64,000 nt of DNA. It comes from Atopobiaceae bacterium. GTDB lineage: Bacteria; Actinomycetota; Coriobacteriia; Coriobacteriales; Atopobiaceae. Position 1 is the first letter of the stretch, and each line of letters opens with the position of its first letter. Below, piece by piece: positions 18,489 through 28,801 of this stretch. The DNA lies in assembly GCA_022483015.1 (NCBI GenBank), contig JAKVOB010000001.1, forward strand, positions 1,698,902 to 1,762,901. Direction: 5' to 3'. A program made the position numbers and the translations under genes. A model generated the notes under the pieces. It was not told the DNA's origin and made no database searches. It saw nothing but the letters and a program-made list of their open reading frames with translations.

Positions 18489-20042
18489 ATGGCCAAACCA
18501 GCAGGCAGCCACATGAGGCAGACAGACACCACAGGCAGAAGGCCAGAGCCGAAGGTGGGCTATGTCTCCGCCAACCCCCTCTCGGGAGGCGAGGTGGTTG
18601 GTTCGCAACCACGCCCCGCAGGTCGCCGTCGCCGCCATCCAGGCAAGGTCATCGCTGTCGTCATCGCTGTCGTGGCAGTCGTCTATGTGGTCGGCTCCGT
18701 TGCGTTCATGAACGTGTTCCTCCCCGGAACGACGCTCAATGGGACGGATGTGTCACTCAAGTCCACCTCAGCCGTCGCCTCGACCCTCACGGATCAGACG
18801 GGCTCATACGCGTCCACCGTGACTGGCGACGGCATCGACATCACGATCAAGGGGTCGGACATCGGCCTCTCATTCGATGCTGACGCCTACGTCAAGCAAG
18901 CGATATCAGGCATCAACGCCTGGGCGTGGCCCATCGAGGCCTTCCAGAAGAGGGATCTCGGAACGGGCCTCGGTGTCACGTTCGACCAGGACAAGCTCAC
19001 CACCCTCGTGTCTGACGCCGTCGATGCCGTCAACGCGACGGCGACCCAGCCCGTGAATGCGACCATCGCCTACGACCAGGCAAGCTCGAAGTTCACGGTC
19101 CAGCCCGAGACATATGGTACGGCCATCGACAAGGACCTGCTCGTGAGTGAAGTCTCTAAGGACATAGACGCCCTCGAGGCAAGCATCACCCTCGGAGACG
19201 AGAGCCTCCTCAAGCCCGCCGTCCTCAAGGACGACGCCACGCTCGCCGAGAGTGCAGCGAAGGCCAATGCCTACCTCACCACGACGCTCACGCTCAACTC
19301 GAACGGGACGGTCGCGGCGACAGTCGATGCCGCGACCATAAAGGACTGGGTGGCCGTCGACGGGACGAACGTCTCGGTCAGCCTTGACGCCGTCAAGGCC
19401 TGGACGCAGGGCACCCTCTCGACACAGCTCGACACCGTAGGGACCTCCCGCACCTACACGCGCGCCGACGGCGTGGTCATCACCGTCACAGGAGGCACCT
19501 ACGGCCGGAGCATCGACGGCGAGACCCTCGCGCAGACCATCGTCGACGACCTCAATGCCGGCACCTCCGCAAGCGTCGACATCCCCATGCTCCAGGAGGA
19601 CGCCGTCTATGCGACGCAGGGCCAGCCCGACTGGGGTCCGAGCTACGTCGATGTCGACCTCACCAACCAGCATGTCCGCTACTACGATGCATCCGGTACC
19701 TTGGTCTGGGAGAGCGACTGCGTGAGCGGCGACACCACCGAGGACCATGGCACCCCTGAGGGCGTCTATGCCATCACCTCATACATGAGCAGTGGAAACG
19801 TCAAGCTCACCGGAGCGACGGATACCGCGACCGGCGAGCCCGAGTACATCAGCTATGTCGACTACTGGATGCCGTTCATCGGCAACGGCTATGCCCTCCA
19901 CGACGCGAGTTGGAGGAGCAGCTTTGGCGGCACCGTCTACGAGGGCAATGGCAGCCATGGTTGCGTGAACCTCCCGTCCAGCAAGGCCGCCGAGCTCTAC
20001 GGGATGGTAAGCGTGGGCACGCCCGTCGTGGTCCACTACTAG
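18489..20042 (+). CDS. L,D-transpeptidase (YkuD) with PG_binding_4-like domains
   Basis: Membrane-anchored cell-wall enzyme that makes 3-3 peptidoglycan cross-links or attaches proteins to peptidoglycan. 517 residues. A basic cytoplasmic N-terminus (RRRRHPGK) leads into one membrane helix at about residues 55-78. Two alpha/beta repeats of the PG_binding_4 type (about 80-370, with VTGDGIDITI and ETYGTAIDKD) follow. The C-terminal YkuD domain has HDASWRSSFGG and the catalytic SHGCVNLP motif (Cys nucleophile, His). The ATG at 18489 (MAKPAGS) has a GAGAG stretch upstream; an earlier in-frame ATG lies in the divergent promoter region. A strong terminator follows 32 bases after the stop. Confidence 0.92.
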   Translation: MAKPAGSHMRQTDTTGRRPEPKVGYVSANPLSGGEVVGSQPRPAGRRRRHPGKVIAVVIAVVAVVYVVGSVAFMNVFLPGTTLNGTDVSLKSTSAVASTLTDQTGSYASTVTGDGIDITIKGSDIGLSFDADAYVKQAISGINAWAWPIEAFQKRDLGTGLGVTFDQDKLTTLVSDAVDAVNATATQPVNATIAYDQASSKFTVQPETYGTAIDKDLLVSEVSKDIDALEASITLGDESLLKPAVLKDDATLAESAAKANAYLTTTLTLNSNGTVAATVDAATIKDWVAVDGTNVSVSLDAVKAWTQGTLSTQLDTVGTSRTYTRADGVVITVTGGTYGRSIDGETLAQTIVDDLNAGTSASVDIPMLQEDAVYATQGQPDWGPSYVDVDLTNQHVRYYDASGTLVWESDCVSGDTTEDHGTPEGVYAITSYMSSGNVKLTGATDTATGEPEYISYVDYWMPFIGNGYALHDASWRSSFGGTVYEGNGSHGCVNLPSSKAAELYGMVSVGTPVVVHY

Positions 20043-20073
20043 GTCCGCCGCGCGAGACAGGACTTCGATACAT

Positions 20074-20112
20074 GACAAAGGCCCCATGCCAGAGCGGCAT
20101 GGGGCCTTTGTC
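20074..20112. terminator. Bidirectional intrinsic terminator
   Basis: Seventeen-base perfect arms (GACAAAGGCCCCATGCC and its complement) surround a 5-base loop between the convergent L,D-transpeptidase and ffh genes. The arms' ends give A-rich and T-rich flanks on both strands. Confidence 0.9.
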
Positions 20113-20144
20113 ATCTGCCAAGACGATCGGGGGCTCCAAGCAGA

Positions 20145-21524
20145 TCAGAATGGGAGCCCGTTCGCGCCGCCACCCATGCCCATCTGCTGCATCATCTGAC
20201 GCATCTGGCGCTTGCTCCCCTTGCCGCCCTGGGCCATGCCTCGCATCTTGCCCATCATCTTGTTCATCTCGCCCCACTGCTTGAGCAGCTGGTTGACCTC
20301 CTGCACGCTCCGGCCGGAACCACGTGCGATGCGCGCCCTGCGCTGACCGTTGATGGTCTTGGGCTTCGCACGTTCCTCGGAGGTCATCGACCTGATCATC
20401 GCCTCGATGCGCGTGAGCTGGCTCTCGTCCACGTTGGCACCAGACTGTTGCATCATCCGCTCACCGTTCGGCAACATCGAGATGATCTTCGAGAGTCCAC
20501 CCATCTTCCTGATGGACTGCATCTGCGAGAGCATGTCGTCCATGGTGAAGCCCTCACGGAGCATCCGCTCGGCATCCATGGCCTGCTGCTCGTCGACGTT
20601 CGCCTGGGCCTGCTCGATGATGCCCACCACGTCGCCCATGCCGAGGATGCGCTTGGCCATGCGGTCAGGATGGAACACCTCGAGGCTGTCGGGCTTCTCG
20701 CCCATCGAGACGAACTTGATAGGCTTGCCGGTCACCTCGCGTACGGAGAGTGCGCCACCACCGCGGGCGTCGCCGTCGAGCTTCGACATGATGACGCCGT
20801 CGAAGTCGGTGCGCTCGGAGAACTCGCTCACCACGTTCACGATGTCCTGGCCCGTCATGGCATCGACCACCATGAGCACCTGGTCAGGCTTCACCGCATG
20901 CTTGATGTCGACGGCCTCCTGCATCATCTCCTCGTCGATCTGGAGACGTCCGGCCGTGTCGACGATGACGATGTCATTGAGGTGCTCGACAGCCTGATGG
21001 ATCGACTCGGAGGCTACCTTCACGGCATCCTTGCCGTCGCCGCGATACACAGGCACACCGATCTCCGTGCCCAAGGTCTCGAGCTGGTCGGCAGCAGCGG
21101 GGCGGTGCGTGTCGCAGGCAGCCAGCAAGGGGCTTCTCCCCTGGTGCTTGAGGAGGTAGGCAAGCTTGGCTGCGGCGGTGGTCTTGCCCGAGCCCTGGAG
21201 GCCGACGAGCATGATCACGTTGGGGGTGCGGTTGGGAGCGAGGACGAGCTTGGAGTCGGTGGACCCCAGCAGCTCGGTCAGCTCGTCGAGCACCACCTTG
21301 ACCACGTTCTGGGCAGGCGTGAGCGAGTCGAGGACGTCAGCCGTGAGGCACCGCTCCTTGCAGGTAGCCACGAACTTCTTGACGACCTTGAAGTTGACGT
21401 CGGCCTCGAGCAGGGCCATGCGGATCTCTCGCATGGCGACGTTGATATCGTCCTCTGTGAGCTTGCCCTTGCCCTTGAGCTTGTCAAAGGTGTCCTGCAG
21501 GCGATCGGAAAGGCTGTTGAACAC
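20145..21524 (-). CDS. ffh: Signal recognition particle GTPase Ffh
   Basis: GTPase and signal-sequence-binding core of the bacterial SRP, delivering nascent membrane proteins to FtsY and SecYEG. 459 residues. The N domain (1-85) precedes the G domain with GLQGSGKTTAAAK (P-loop), DTHRPAA, VDTAGR and SKLDGDARGG. The Met-rich M domain (about 300-459) ends in a glycine/methionine tail ANGLPF. The start is GTG at 21524 with GGGGAG upstream inside the ftsY 3' end; the two genes are separated by 4 bases. It is the last gene of the long minus-strand housekeeping run. The 4.5S RNA gene is not in this window. Confidence 0.96.
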   Translation of the reverse strand: MFNSLSDRLQDTFDKLKGKGKLTEDDINVAMREIRMALLEADVNFKVVKKFVATCKERCLTADVLDSLTPAQNVVKVVLDELTELLGSTDSKLVLAPNRTPNVIMLVGLQGSGKTTAAAKLAYLLKHQGRSPLLAACDTHRPAAADQLETLGTEIGVPVYRGDGKDAVKVASESIHQAVEHLNDIVIVDTAGRLQIDEEMMQEAVDIKHAVKPDQVLMVVDAMTGQDIVNVVSEFSERTDFDGVIMSKLDGDARGGGALSVREVTGKPIKFVSMGEKPDSLEVFHPDRMAKRILGMGDVVGIIEQAQANVDEQQAMDAERMLREGFTMDDMLSQMQSIRKMGGLSKIISMLPNGERMMQQSGANVDESQLTRIEAMIRSMTSEERAKPKTINGQRRARIARGSGRSVQEVNQLLKQWGEMNKMMGKMRGMAQGGKGSKRQMRQMMQQMGMGGGANGLPF

Positions 21525-21528
21525 GTGA

Positions 21529-22425
21529 TCACTGCTCCCCTACGAGCGCACGGGTGAAGTCGAGCGGAACGAACTCCTGGAAGTCTCCCACGGCCTCGCC
21601 GACCCCGATCCGATAGATGGGGAGCTTGAGCTCGGAGGAGATCCTCACGGCAATGCCGCCCTTGGCGGTGCCGTCGAGCTTGGTGACGATGAGGCCGTCG
21701 ATGTCGAGGGCATCGTTGAACTCCTGCGCCTGGACAAGGCCGTTCTGACCGGTGGTGGCATCAATCACGAGCACCACCGAGACGGGCATGGTGCTGCGCT
21801 TCCGCGTGACCGCGACCACCTTGGCGAGCTCGCGCATGAGCTCGGGGCTCGTATGGAGGCGACCGGCCGTGTCTACGAGCACGAGCTCCGCATCACGCCT
21901 CTCGGCCTCCTCGAGAACGTCATAGCAGACGCTGGCAGGGTCGGCCCCTCGCTCGCGGGTGATGACGTCGACGCCCCCACGCTGGCCCCATACCTCCAAC
22001 TGCTCGATGGCGGCAGCACGGAAGGTATCTGCCCCACCAATGAGGGTCGTCGTGCCAGAGGCCTCCGCAGCCGCGGCAAGCTTGCCGACCGTCGTGGTCT
22101 TACCGGCGCCGTTGATGCCGACGAAGAGCACGCAGCTGGGTAGGTCCGAGAAGGGGTCACGCTCGACCACGGGGAAGACGTCGGCCAGACGGACCGCAAG
22201 GGCCTCCTGGAGCTGGTCTGCCGTCTTGAGGTTCTCACGCGCGGCCTGCTCCCGGAGGTCATCGGTGACGCTCATGGAGACCTCTGGCCCCATGTCACCC
22301 ATGACCAGGGTGTCCTCGAGGTCCTCCCAGAAGTCCTCATCGACCTCGCCACCAAGGTAGAAGACCTCGTTAAGGGCCTCACGCGAGCGCTTGAGGCCAC
22401 GCTTCAGGCTGTCCTTCAGCCCCAT
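21529..22425 (-). CDS. ftsY: SRP receptor FtsY
   Basis: Membrane-associated GTPase that docks SRP-ribosome complexes. 298 residues, a compact form lacking the long acidic A domain of Escherichia coli. The N domain contains the LKRGLKRSREALNEVF helix. The NG core has GINGAGKTTTVGKLA, DTFRAAA, VDTAGRLHT and TKLDGTAKGG. The start ATG overlaps the smc stop by one base (TGATG), implying translational coupling. ffh follows after 4 bases, so both halves of the targeting GTPase pair are made together. Confidence 0.96.
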   Translation of the reverse strand: MGLKDSLKRGLKRSREALNEVFYLGGEVDEDFWEDLEDTLVMGDMGPEVSMSVTDDLREQAARENLKTADQLQEALAVRLADVFPVVERDPFSDLPSCVLFVGINGAGKTTTVGKLAAAAEASGTTTLIGGADTFRAAAIEQLEVWGQRGGVDVITRERGADPASVCYDVLEEAERRDAELVLVDTAGRLHTSPELMRELAKVVAVTRKRSTMPVSVVLVIDATTGQNGLVQAQEFNDALDIDGLIVTKLDGTAKGGIAVRISSELKLPIYRIGVGEAVGDFQEFVPLDFTRALVGEQ

Positions 22426-25400
22426 CAGGCATCGACCACCTTTCCGGTCTCGTGGTCAAGGCGCTGCGAGACCACATGGCTGACACCGTCGGCCTGCATG
22501 GAGACACCATACAGGACGTCGGCCTGCTCCATCGTGCGACGCTGGTGAGAGATGACGATGAGCTGCGTCGTCTCCTTGAGCTGCTCGATCGCACCCAGGA
22601 GCTTGTCGAGGTTCGAGTCGTCGAGCGCGGCCTCGACCTCGTCGAAGACGTAGAACGGCACCGTACGCGTACGGTAGACCGCGAAGAGCAGGGCCAGGGC
22701 CGTGAGGGACTTCTCGCCACCGCTCATGAGCGTCATCTTTGAGATGCGCTTGCCACGCGGCTGGGCGACGACCTCGATTCCCGTGTCATCGGGATGGTCA
22801 GGGTCGAGCATCTCGAGATGCGCCTGCCCTCCCGGGAAGAGCATCCCAAAGATCTCCTGGAAGTTGGCATTCACCGTCTCGTACGTGGTGACGAACTGGC
22901 GGCGCATCTTGCGGTCGATGGCGCTCATGATCTTGGTGAGCGCGGAACGGGCCGCCGTGAGGTCGCGAAGCTGCTCTTCGATGTAGTCCGCACGCTCCTT
23001 GAGCCGGTCATACTCGTCCATGGCGACCTGGTTGACAGGACCGATCCCCTCCAGCTGGCGCCTGAGCTTGGCGACCTCGCGCTCGGTTGCCGCCCGGTCG
23101 TCCGGCGCGGGAAGCGTGAGGGCCTCGTCGAGTACATGGGTCCCATCGGCCGTGATCTTCTTGATGGCCTCCTCGACCTGGACCTCGAGCTTACCTGAGG
23201 CGACCTTCGCATCGGCTTGGGCGGTCGTCGCCGTCTCCAAGGCGGAGTTCGCGTCCGTCACCTGCTGACGGGCGTCAGCGATGGTCTGCTTGAGCGAGGA
23301 AGAGTCTGCCTCGGCAAGACGGCTCCTGTCCTTGAGGCGGCTCGCCCAGGCCACGGCACACTCCTGGAGTGCCTGGTAGCGCTCATGGAGGGGATCCACC
23401 CTCAGGCGGAGGACCTCGAGCGACCTGCTCCCATCGAGTGCCGCATCCCGACGTGCATCGAGGTCGGCATGGCGCTTCGCGAGCTCGGTGGTCCTGACCT
23501 CGAGGTGATGCCCTCGCTCCGTGGCGGTCGCAGCCTTGAGCCTCGCATCCGAGAGTGCGGACGCGGCCTCGGCATCAGCCTTGGCGGCGGCCTCGCGCGA
23601 GTCCCCTGCCTCATCGATGCGATGGAGCAGCTCGGCCGCGGTCTGGCCCGCGGTCTCGGCCTTCTCCTTGAGCTCAGCCAGGCGCGGCTTCGCCTCGTCG
23701 GCCTTGGCGCACACCTCCTCGCGGTGGCGTTGGAGATCGGCGCGCTCGTCGGTGGCACGGCTCACCTGCTCGGTGAGACGCCCGACCTCAGAGGCGAGCG
23801 AGTCCGCCTCGCCCTTGAGCCGAGAGAGGTTACGGGCGGCCTCGGCTGCGGCAGAGCGCGCATCCGAGAGTGCGGACGATGCGTCCCCGACCGCGGAGGT
23901 GGCCTTGGCAAACGTCTGCTCGAGCTCCGGGAGCTCGGCCTCGAGGCTGCGCACGCGAGCCTTGCGCTCGAGGGCACCTGCCTCCGCGGCATCGGCCTGC
24001 CCGACATAGGTGCGCCCGTCAGGAAGCACCGTGGCACCCTCTGGCGTGACATAGGTGAACACCGGGTCGGTGGCATGGGCGGAGACGGCTCGACCGATGG
24101 AGTCCACCACGCGAACGTCGCCAAGAAGCGACGCCACGAGCCCCTCGGCTCCCTCATGGACCGTGAGGGAGTCCACGAGCGGACGTCCGACGTCGCAGAG
24201 GGGTATGTGGGAGGGGGCCGCCTGCCCACGCGACACGATGGTGGCACGACCTGTGACCGAGGATGCGCCGAGCGCAGCCCCAGCCACGGCGGCGACCTCT
24301 GGCGACCCGGCGACGACCAACGCATTGAGGTCATCCCCGAGCAGCCGTTCCACGACGACGCGAAGGTCGTCGGGCACCTCGATGAGGTCAGCCAGCCGGC
24401 ACTCGACCTTGGACGACACCGCGTCGTCCTCCATGAGGCCCGCCACGAGGGGGCTCGATGCCTCGGCAGCCTTCACCACGGAGGAGAGCGCGGCAAGCGA
24501 AGCCTTGGCATCGCTGAACGTGGTGCGTGCGGCGTCCTCGGCCGTACGGGCCTCGGATAGCGCCGTCTCCGCGGCCTTCGTGCGGCCGGCGCCAGAGTCG
24601 ACGGCCGTCTGGGCCTCGCCCATGGCGTCAGCCTGTCTTCTTGGCACGCTCCGAGCGTTCTGCAAGCGCCTCCTGGGCTACCGAGATCGTCTCGTCCACC
24701 TGGCGGATTCGACTCTCGAACATGGCATCCTCGACCTCGGCAGACGAGATCTGGTCCTTGAGCTTGGCATGCGCCAGCGTAGCCTCGTCGGCGGACCTCT
24801 GGGCGCTCCTGAGCTCGGCCGTGAGCTTGGTCGAGGCCTCGTCGGCCTCCGACCGCGCGTCACGGGCGGCCTTGGCCGCGGGCTCGAGCACCGCCAGGTC
24901 GTCCTCGAGCCGCTTGGACTCGACACGCACCGACGAGAGCTCGGTCGCGACGCGACCCTCCTCCTCGATGAGGTCACGGCGCTGCTTCTCGACGGTCGAG
25001 ACCGTCATGCGCATGTCCGAGAGGCGGTCCACCATGTTGTGGCCCTTCTCCTCCAGGAGGCGCATGTCGCTCTCGATACGGCCGAGAGACGACTGGCACC
25101 TGCGGCGCTGCTCTCCGAGGTCGCCGACGAAGAGGCCCTTCTGCTCGAGCATCGACTGGAGCTTCTCGAGCTCTGCCTGCTTCTCCTGCAGGCGATAGCG
25201 CGCCATCTCGACCTCAGCCGAGGCCTCCTTGCCAGAGGCCTCCAGGCCCTTCCACTGTCCCTGGAGCTGTCGCAGGTCATCGACCGCGAGGATGCAGGTG
25301 AGCTCCGAGAGACGGGAGTCGATGTCGTTGTACTGCTTGGCCCTGTCGACCTGACGCTCGAGCGGGCGGAGCTGGCGCGAGATCTCACGCGAGACGTCCT

Positions 25401-25974
25401 TGGCACGTACGAGGCTCGCATCCATCGAGGCGAGCTTCCGCTCGGACCGCTCCTTGCGCCGACGGTGCTTCGAGATGCCAGCGGCCTCCTCGATGAGGGC
25501 CCTGCGCTCCTCAGGACGGCTTGCAAGGATCGAGTCGAGCTTGCCCTGGGAGATGATGGAGTGGGTGTCCTTGCCAAGACCGGAGTCGTGCAGGATGTCC
25601 TGGATGTCCATGAGTCGGGCCGGCGAGTCGTTGATGAGATACTCGGACTCCCCAGAACGGTACATCCTCCGCGTGATGGCCACATCGGAGAAGTCCACGG
25701 GAAGCGTGCGGTCGGAGTTGTCGAGCACGAGGGTGACCTCGGCCAGCCCCACAGGCTTACGGGCGGAGGAACCGGCAAAGATCACGTCCTCCATGGCCGC
25801 TCCGCGCAGCATCTTCGCACTCTGCTCGCCGAGGACCCAGAGGATGGCGTCCGAGATGTTCGACTTGCCGCTGCCGTTGGGTCCCACGACCACCGTGAGA
25901 CCAGGGTCGAAGACCATGTGCGTGCGGTCCGCAAAGGACTTGAACCCCTTGAGGGTGAACGACTTGAGGTACAT
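22425..25974 (-). CDS. smc: Chromosome segregation ATPase SMC (one +1 frame disruption)
   Basis: Structural maintenance of chromosomes protein, which condenses and helps segregate DNA as a dimer with ScpA/ScpB. Corrected length is about 1182 residues. The N-terminal head has GFKSFADRT, Walker A GPNGSGKSN and the Q-loop ISQGKLDSILASRPEERR. Two long coiled-coil arms flank a hinge near residues 500-650. The C-terminal head has the signature LMSGGEKSLTALAL and Walker B FYVFDEVEAALDD. One extra base near 24635-24637 interrupts the coiled coil between ERSERAKK and QADAMGEAQ. Start ATG 25974 lies 5 bases after the rnc stop with GGGGAGG inside rnc. It overlaps ftsY by one base. Confidence 0.94.
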
Positions 25975-25979
25975 GGGCC

Positions 25980-26747
25980 CTATGCCTCCCCGCGGGATGG
26001 GTCGCCTGCGGCCTCGGCGAGCCTCGAGCCATGGGCCACGCCCGACTCGGCGTCCAGCCGCTCGATGGCATCCTGGGCCGCGAGCGACTCGGCCTCCTTC
26101 TTGGATGAGCCGACCCCACGCCCCATGCGGCAGCCGTCGAGAAGGACCACCGAGGTGAAGGTCGGCGCATGCGCCGGCCCCTCCTCGCCCACGAGCTTGT
26201 AGACGGGGGCGCAACGCAGGTCCCGCTGCGTGATCTCCTGCAGGCGGGACTTCGCGTTCAACGCATGCGAGGCGACGTCAGCCGAGATGTGCGGCCCCAA
26301 GGTGCGTGTCACGAAGGCGTCGGTGACCTCATAGCCGCCATCGAGGTAGAGCGCCCCGACCACGGACTCGTAGACGTTCTCGAGGGCGGAGTGCAGTCCG
26401 CGCGCGCCGGTCCCCAACTCGGACTCACCGAAGACGATGCACTCCCCTATGCCAAGCTCGCCGGCGACCTCAGAGAGCATCCCGCCCGAGACCAGGCTGA
26501 TCTTGAGACGCGTGAGCTTGCCCTCGTCCATGTCGGGGAAGCGCTCGAACAGGCGCGTGGCGACGATGGCTCCCAGGATGGAGTCACCGAGGAACTCGAG
26601 GCGCTCATAGCACGCCGAGATGTGCTCTCCCTCAGCTGCGGACGGGTGCGTGAGCGCGGAGGTGATGAGACGACGGCTGGCGAAGTTGTGATCACAGATG
26701 CGCTCGACACGAGCGATCTTCTCGTCTGTGGTCGTTGGTGCTGACAA
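25980..26747 (-). CDS. rnc: Ribonuclease III
   Basis: Double-strand-specific endoribonuclease that processes rRNA precursors and some mRNAs. The catalytic domain (about 10-160) holds the signature ERLEFLGDSILG, with acidic residues at VYESVVGALYLDGG. A C-terminal dsRNA-binding domain runs about 160-235 (KSRLQEITQRDL to GSSKKEAESLAAQDAI). I choose the TTG at 26747 because GGGAG lies 5 bases upstream. The ATG at 26780 would add 11 residues and has no evident SD. The order plsX-rnc-smc-ftsY is typical, except that acpP, often between plsX and rnc, is absent. Confidence 0.93.
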   Translation of the reverse strand: MSAPTTTDEKIARVERICDHNFASRRLITSALTHPSAAEGEHISACYERLEFLGDSILGAIVATRLFERFPDMDEGKLTRLKISLVSGGMLSEVAGELGIGECIVFGESELGTGARGLHSALENVYESVVGALYLDGGYEVTDAFVTRTLGPHISADVASHALNAKSRLQEITQRDLRCAPVYKLVGEEGPAHAPTFTSVVLLDGCRMGRGVGSSKKEAESLAAQDAIERLDAESGVAHGSRLAEAAGDPSRGEA

Positions 26748-26825
26748 GTTGGCTCCCTTGGGCGACGCATGACGCCGCATGACGTTATCTGTTGCGATAC
26801 GTACTGATTGTACCTGCCACGCGCC

Positions 26826-27806
26826 CTAGGCGCAGGCCTCGGTGAGCTTTCCCACGAGGTCGCCGCGGACGGCGGTCGCAGCGGCCAACGTGCCGTTCCT
26901 GATGGCCTCCACGCTCGTGGCGCCGTGGCCCACGAGGACGGGGGCCTTGAGACCGAGGAGGTTGGCCCCGCCGTAGACGTCGCCTGACAGCGACGCCGCG
27001 ACGCCCTTGATGGCGGGCTTCACGAGCATGCCGCCCAGGCCCACCTTGACGCTGGCATGCGCCGCCACCTTGAGCTCATGAGATATGTACTTCGCGCAGC
27101 CCTCGATGGCCTTGATGGCGCAGTTGACCGTGAAGCCGTCACCCACGATGACGTCGAAGGAGCCCAGGAGCAGATCACTCCCCTCTGCGTTGCCCACGAA
27201 GGAGGGAAGCTTGGCCGCGAGCGCCTCGTGGTAGCCAAGCGTCGCGGCATTACCCTTCGTTTCTTCGCTCCCGTTGGAGAGCAGGCCGACCTTGGGCGCG
27301 TCGCATCCGAGCGCGAGGGTCGCATAGGCAGCGCCCATGCGCGCGAACTGCACGATCTGCTCGGGAGTGCAGTCGGCGTTGGCCCCGATGTCGGTGACGA
27401 CCGTCTCGTGGCCGTCCAGGCCTGGGAGCGCCGTCGCCAGGGCAGGCCTCCCGATTCCCTTGATACGTCCGATGCCAAGGGTGCCAGCGGCAAGGATGGC
27501 GCCCGTCGAGCCAGCCGAGAAGAACGCCTCGGCCGCACCCTCACGGACGGCCTTGCAGCCGCGGACGATGGACGAGTCGCGCTTGGAGCGCACGGCCTGG
27601 GTCGGGTGCTCGCCCATGCCGATGACCTCCGTGCAGGTGAGGGCCTGCGCGCGGTCGTTCCTCTCGCAGAACGGGGTGACGACCTCGTCGGTGCCAGCCA
27701 CCAGCACCGTGAGGTCATCATCGGCGGCGAGGGCGGAGGCGATGCCCTGGCATACGACACCGGGCTCCTCGTCGCCGCCCATGGCATCAACGCAGATGGT
27801 GGTCAT
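26826..27806 (-). CDS. plsX: Phosphate acyltransferase PlsX
   Basis: Converts acyl-ACP to acyl-phosphate, the donor for PlsY in phosphatidic acid synthesis. 326 residues, peripheral to the membrane. Visible family signatures are ICVDAMGGDEEP at the N-terminus, SKRDSSIVRG, FFSAGSTGAILA, TDIGANADCTPEQ, NGSEETKGN and FTVNCAIK. The ATG has GGGAGAGG about 4 bases upstream. It follows rpmF and an intervening hairpin that could lower expression relative to rpmF. FakA, encoded about 6 kb upstream in the same run, makes acyl-phosphate from exogenous fatty acids for the same pathway. Confidence 0.96.
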   Translation of the reverse strand: MTTICVDAMGGDEEPGVVCQGIASALAADDDLTVLVAGTDEVVTPFCERNDRAQALTCTEVIGMGEHPTQAVRSKRDSSIVRGCKAVREGAAEAFFSAGSTGAILAAGTLGIGRIKGIGRPALATALPGLDGHETVVTDIGANADCTPEQIVQFARMGAAYATLALGCDAPKVGLLSNGSEETKGNAATLGYHEALAAKLPSFVGNAEGSDLLLGSFDVIVGDGFTVNCAIKAIEGCAKYISHELKVAAHASVKVGLGGMLVKPAIKGVAASLSGDVYGGANLLGLKAPVLVGHGATSVEAIRNGTLAAATAVRGDLVGKLTEACA

Positions 27807-27822
27807 GATCCTCTCCCGTCAT

Positions 27823-27858
27823 AGAAAGGAGGCCGACCCCCGGATGAGGGCCGGCCTC
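27823..27858 (-). terminator. Attenuator or terminator between rpmF and plsX
   Basis: On the minus strand GGAGGCCGGCCC and GGGGTCGGCCTCC pair over more than ten bases with a short loop, followed by TTTCT. It sits 24 bases after the rpmF stop and just upstream of plsX. It probably lets ribosomal-protein transcription exceed that of the lipid gene. Confidence 0.65.
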
Positions 27859-27881
27859 CCGACCGATCAAGCACATGAGGG

Positions 27882-28061
27882 CTACTCGGTAACGATGACC
27901 TCGCGGTCCTTGTAGTAGCCACAGTTCGGGCACACGTGGTGCGGCAGCTTGACGGCACCACACTGCGGGCACGTGGAACGTGCGGGAGCGTCGAGCTTGC
28001 TGTTGGCGGAACGGCGGGTATGCGTGGCGCCGCGGCCCTTCTTCTGTTTAGGTACTGCCAT
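27882..28061 (-). CDS. rpmF: 50S ribosomal protein L32
   Basis: Small zinc-ribbon ribosomal protein, 59 residues. The basic N-terminus MAVPKQKKGRGATHTRRS is followed by CPQC and CPNC knuckles. Zinc-type L32 (all four cysteines kept) rather than a Cys-minus paralogue. The ATG at 28061 has AGGAG 7 bases upstream; an in-frame extension to 28118 lacks an SD. The order yceD-rpmF-plsX is widely conserved. Confidence 0.97.
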   Translation of the reverse strand: MAVPKQKKGRGATHTRRSANSKLDAPARSTCPQCGAVKLPHHVCPNCGYYKDREVIVTE

Positions 28062-28087
28062 GTTGATTCTCCTAGCGCTCTTCACGG

Positions 28088-28106
28088 ACGCCCCGGTGGG
28101 GCGGAC
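28088..28106. other. Small hairpin in rpmF leader
   Basis: A CGCCCC/GGGGCG palindrome with a 3-base loop lies about 30 bases upstream of the rpmF start on the minus strand. An extended -10-like TGGTACCAT lies about 25 bases further upstream. Together they suggest an independent rpmF promoter with a short structured leader. Confidence 0.35.
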
Positions 28107-28223
28107 TAACCGATTCACACGAGATGGAATGGTACCACAAGACCTGGTGGACGCACAGGGGGAAGTGCCACATCCGTCATTGATTCACGAGCAGGACACG
28201 AGTGGATGCATCAGACCGAGGGC

Positions 28224-28796
28224 CTACTCGCCCGCAGGTGGGACGTCATCGGTGACATCGAAGTCCTTGAGGACGGCAAAGGGACTTGCCGGGTCAGGCT
28301 CTGCCGCCGCCTTGGCAGCGCACCCACAATCCCCCTCGTTGAGGTTGGCCCCACAGGTGGGACACAGGCCCTTGCAGTCGGGGGTGCAGAGGACGACGAA
28401 GGGGGTCTCCATGAGAAGCGCGCTCGTGAGCGCGTCCGTGAGGTCGATCGTATCGTCATCGAGGACGAGCGAGAAGTCCACATCGTCCTCGTCGTCGCCC
28501 TGGTCCTCCTCGGCAGGGGCCTCGTACAGGTAGTACTCGTCGACCTCGCCGGCCACGTCGAAGCACGCAGCCTCGAGGCAGCGGTCGCAGGTGCCCTCCA
28601 CGTGGGCCGTGAGCAGGCCCGTGACCAGGATCCCCTCACCGGCGTTGGTGAGCATGAGGTCATAGTCGACGCCGGAGGGGAGGGAGAAGTCATGCTCCCC
28701 CAGCGAGTAGCCCTCCTGGGCGATGTGTCCCTTGCACGGGACGGTGTCGCCAGCGTTGGCAAGGCGATCGTCTATGTGGACGATGATGGGATCCAT
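28224..28796 (-). CDS. yceD: YceD/DUF177-family protein
   Basis: 190 residues. The family is linked to 23S rRNA accumulation or large-subunit biogenesis and is nearly always encoded next to rpmF, as here. The central CDRCLEAA segment and a C-terminal zinc-binding pattern (CTPDCKGLCPTCGANLN...CGC) match the DUF177 signature. A highly acidic stretch (EEDQGDDEDD) lies between. The start ATG is 5 bases after the stop of the coiled-coil gene, so the two are co-transcribed. A gap of 162 bases separates it from rpmF. Its molecular activity is not established. Confidence 0.88.
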   Translation of the reverse strand: MDPIIVHIDDRLANAGDTVPCKGHIAQEGYSLGEHDFSLPSGVDYDLMLTNAGEGILVTGLLTAHVEGTCDRCLEAACFDVAGEVDEYYLYEAPAEEDQGDDEDDVDFSLVLDDDTIDLTDALTSALLMETPFVVLCTPDCKGLCPTCGANLNEGDCGCAAKAAAEPDPASPFAVLKDFDVTDDVPPAGE

Positions 28797-28801
28797 GTGT
28801 C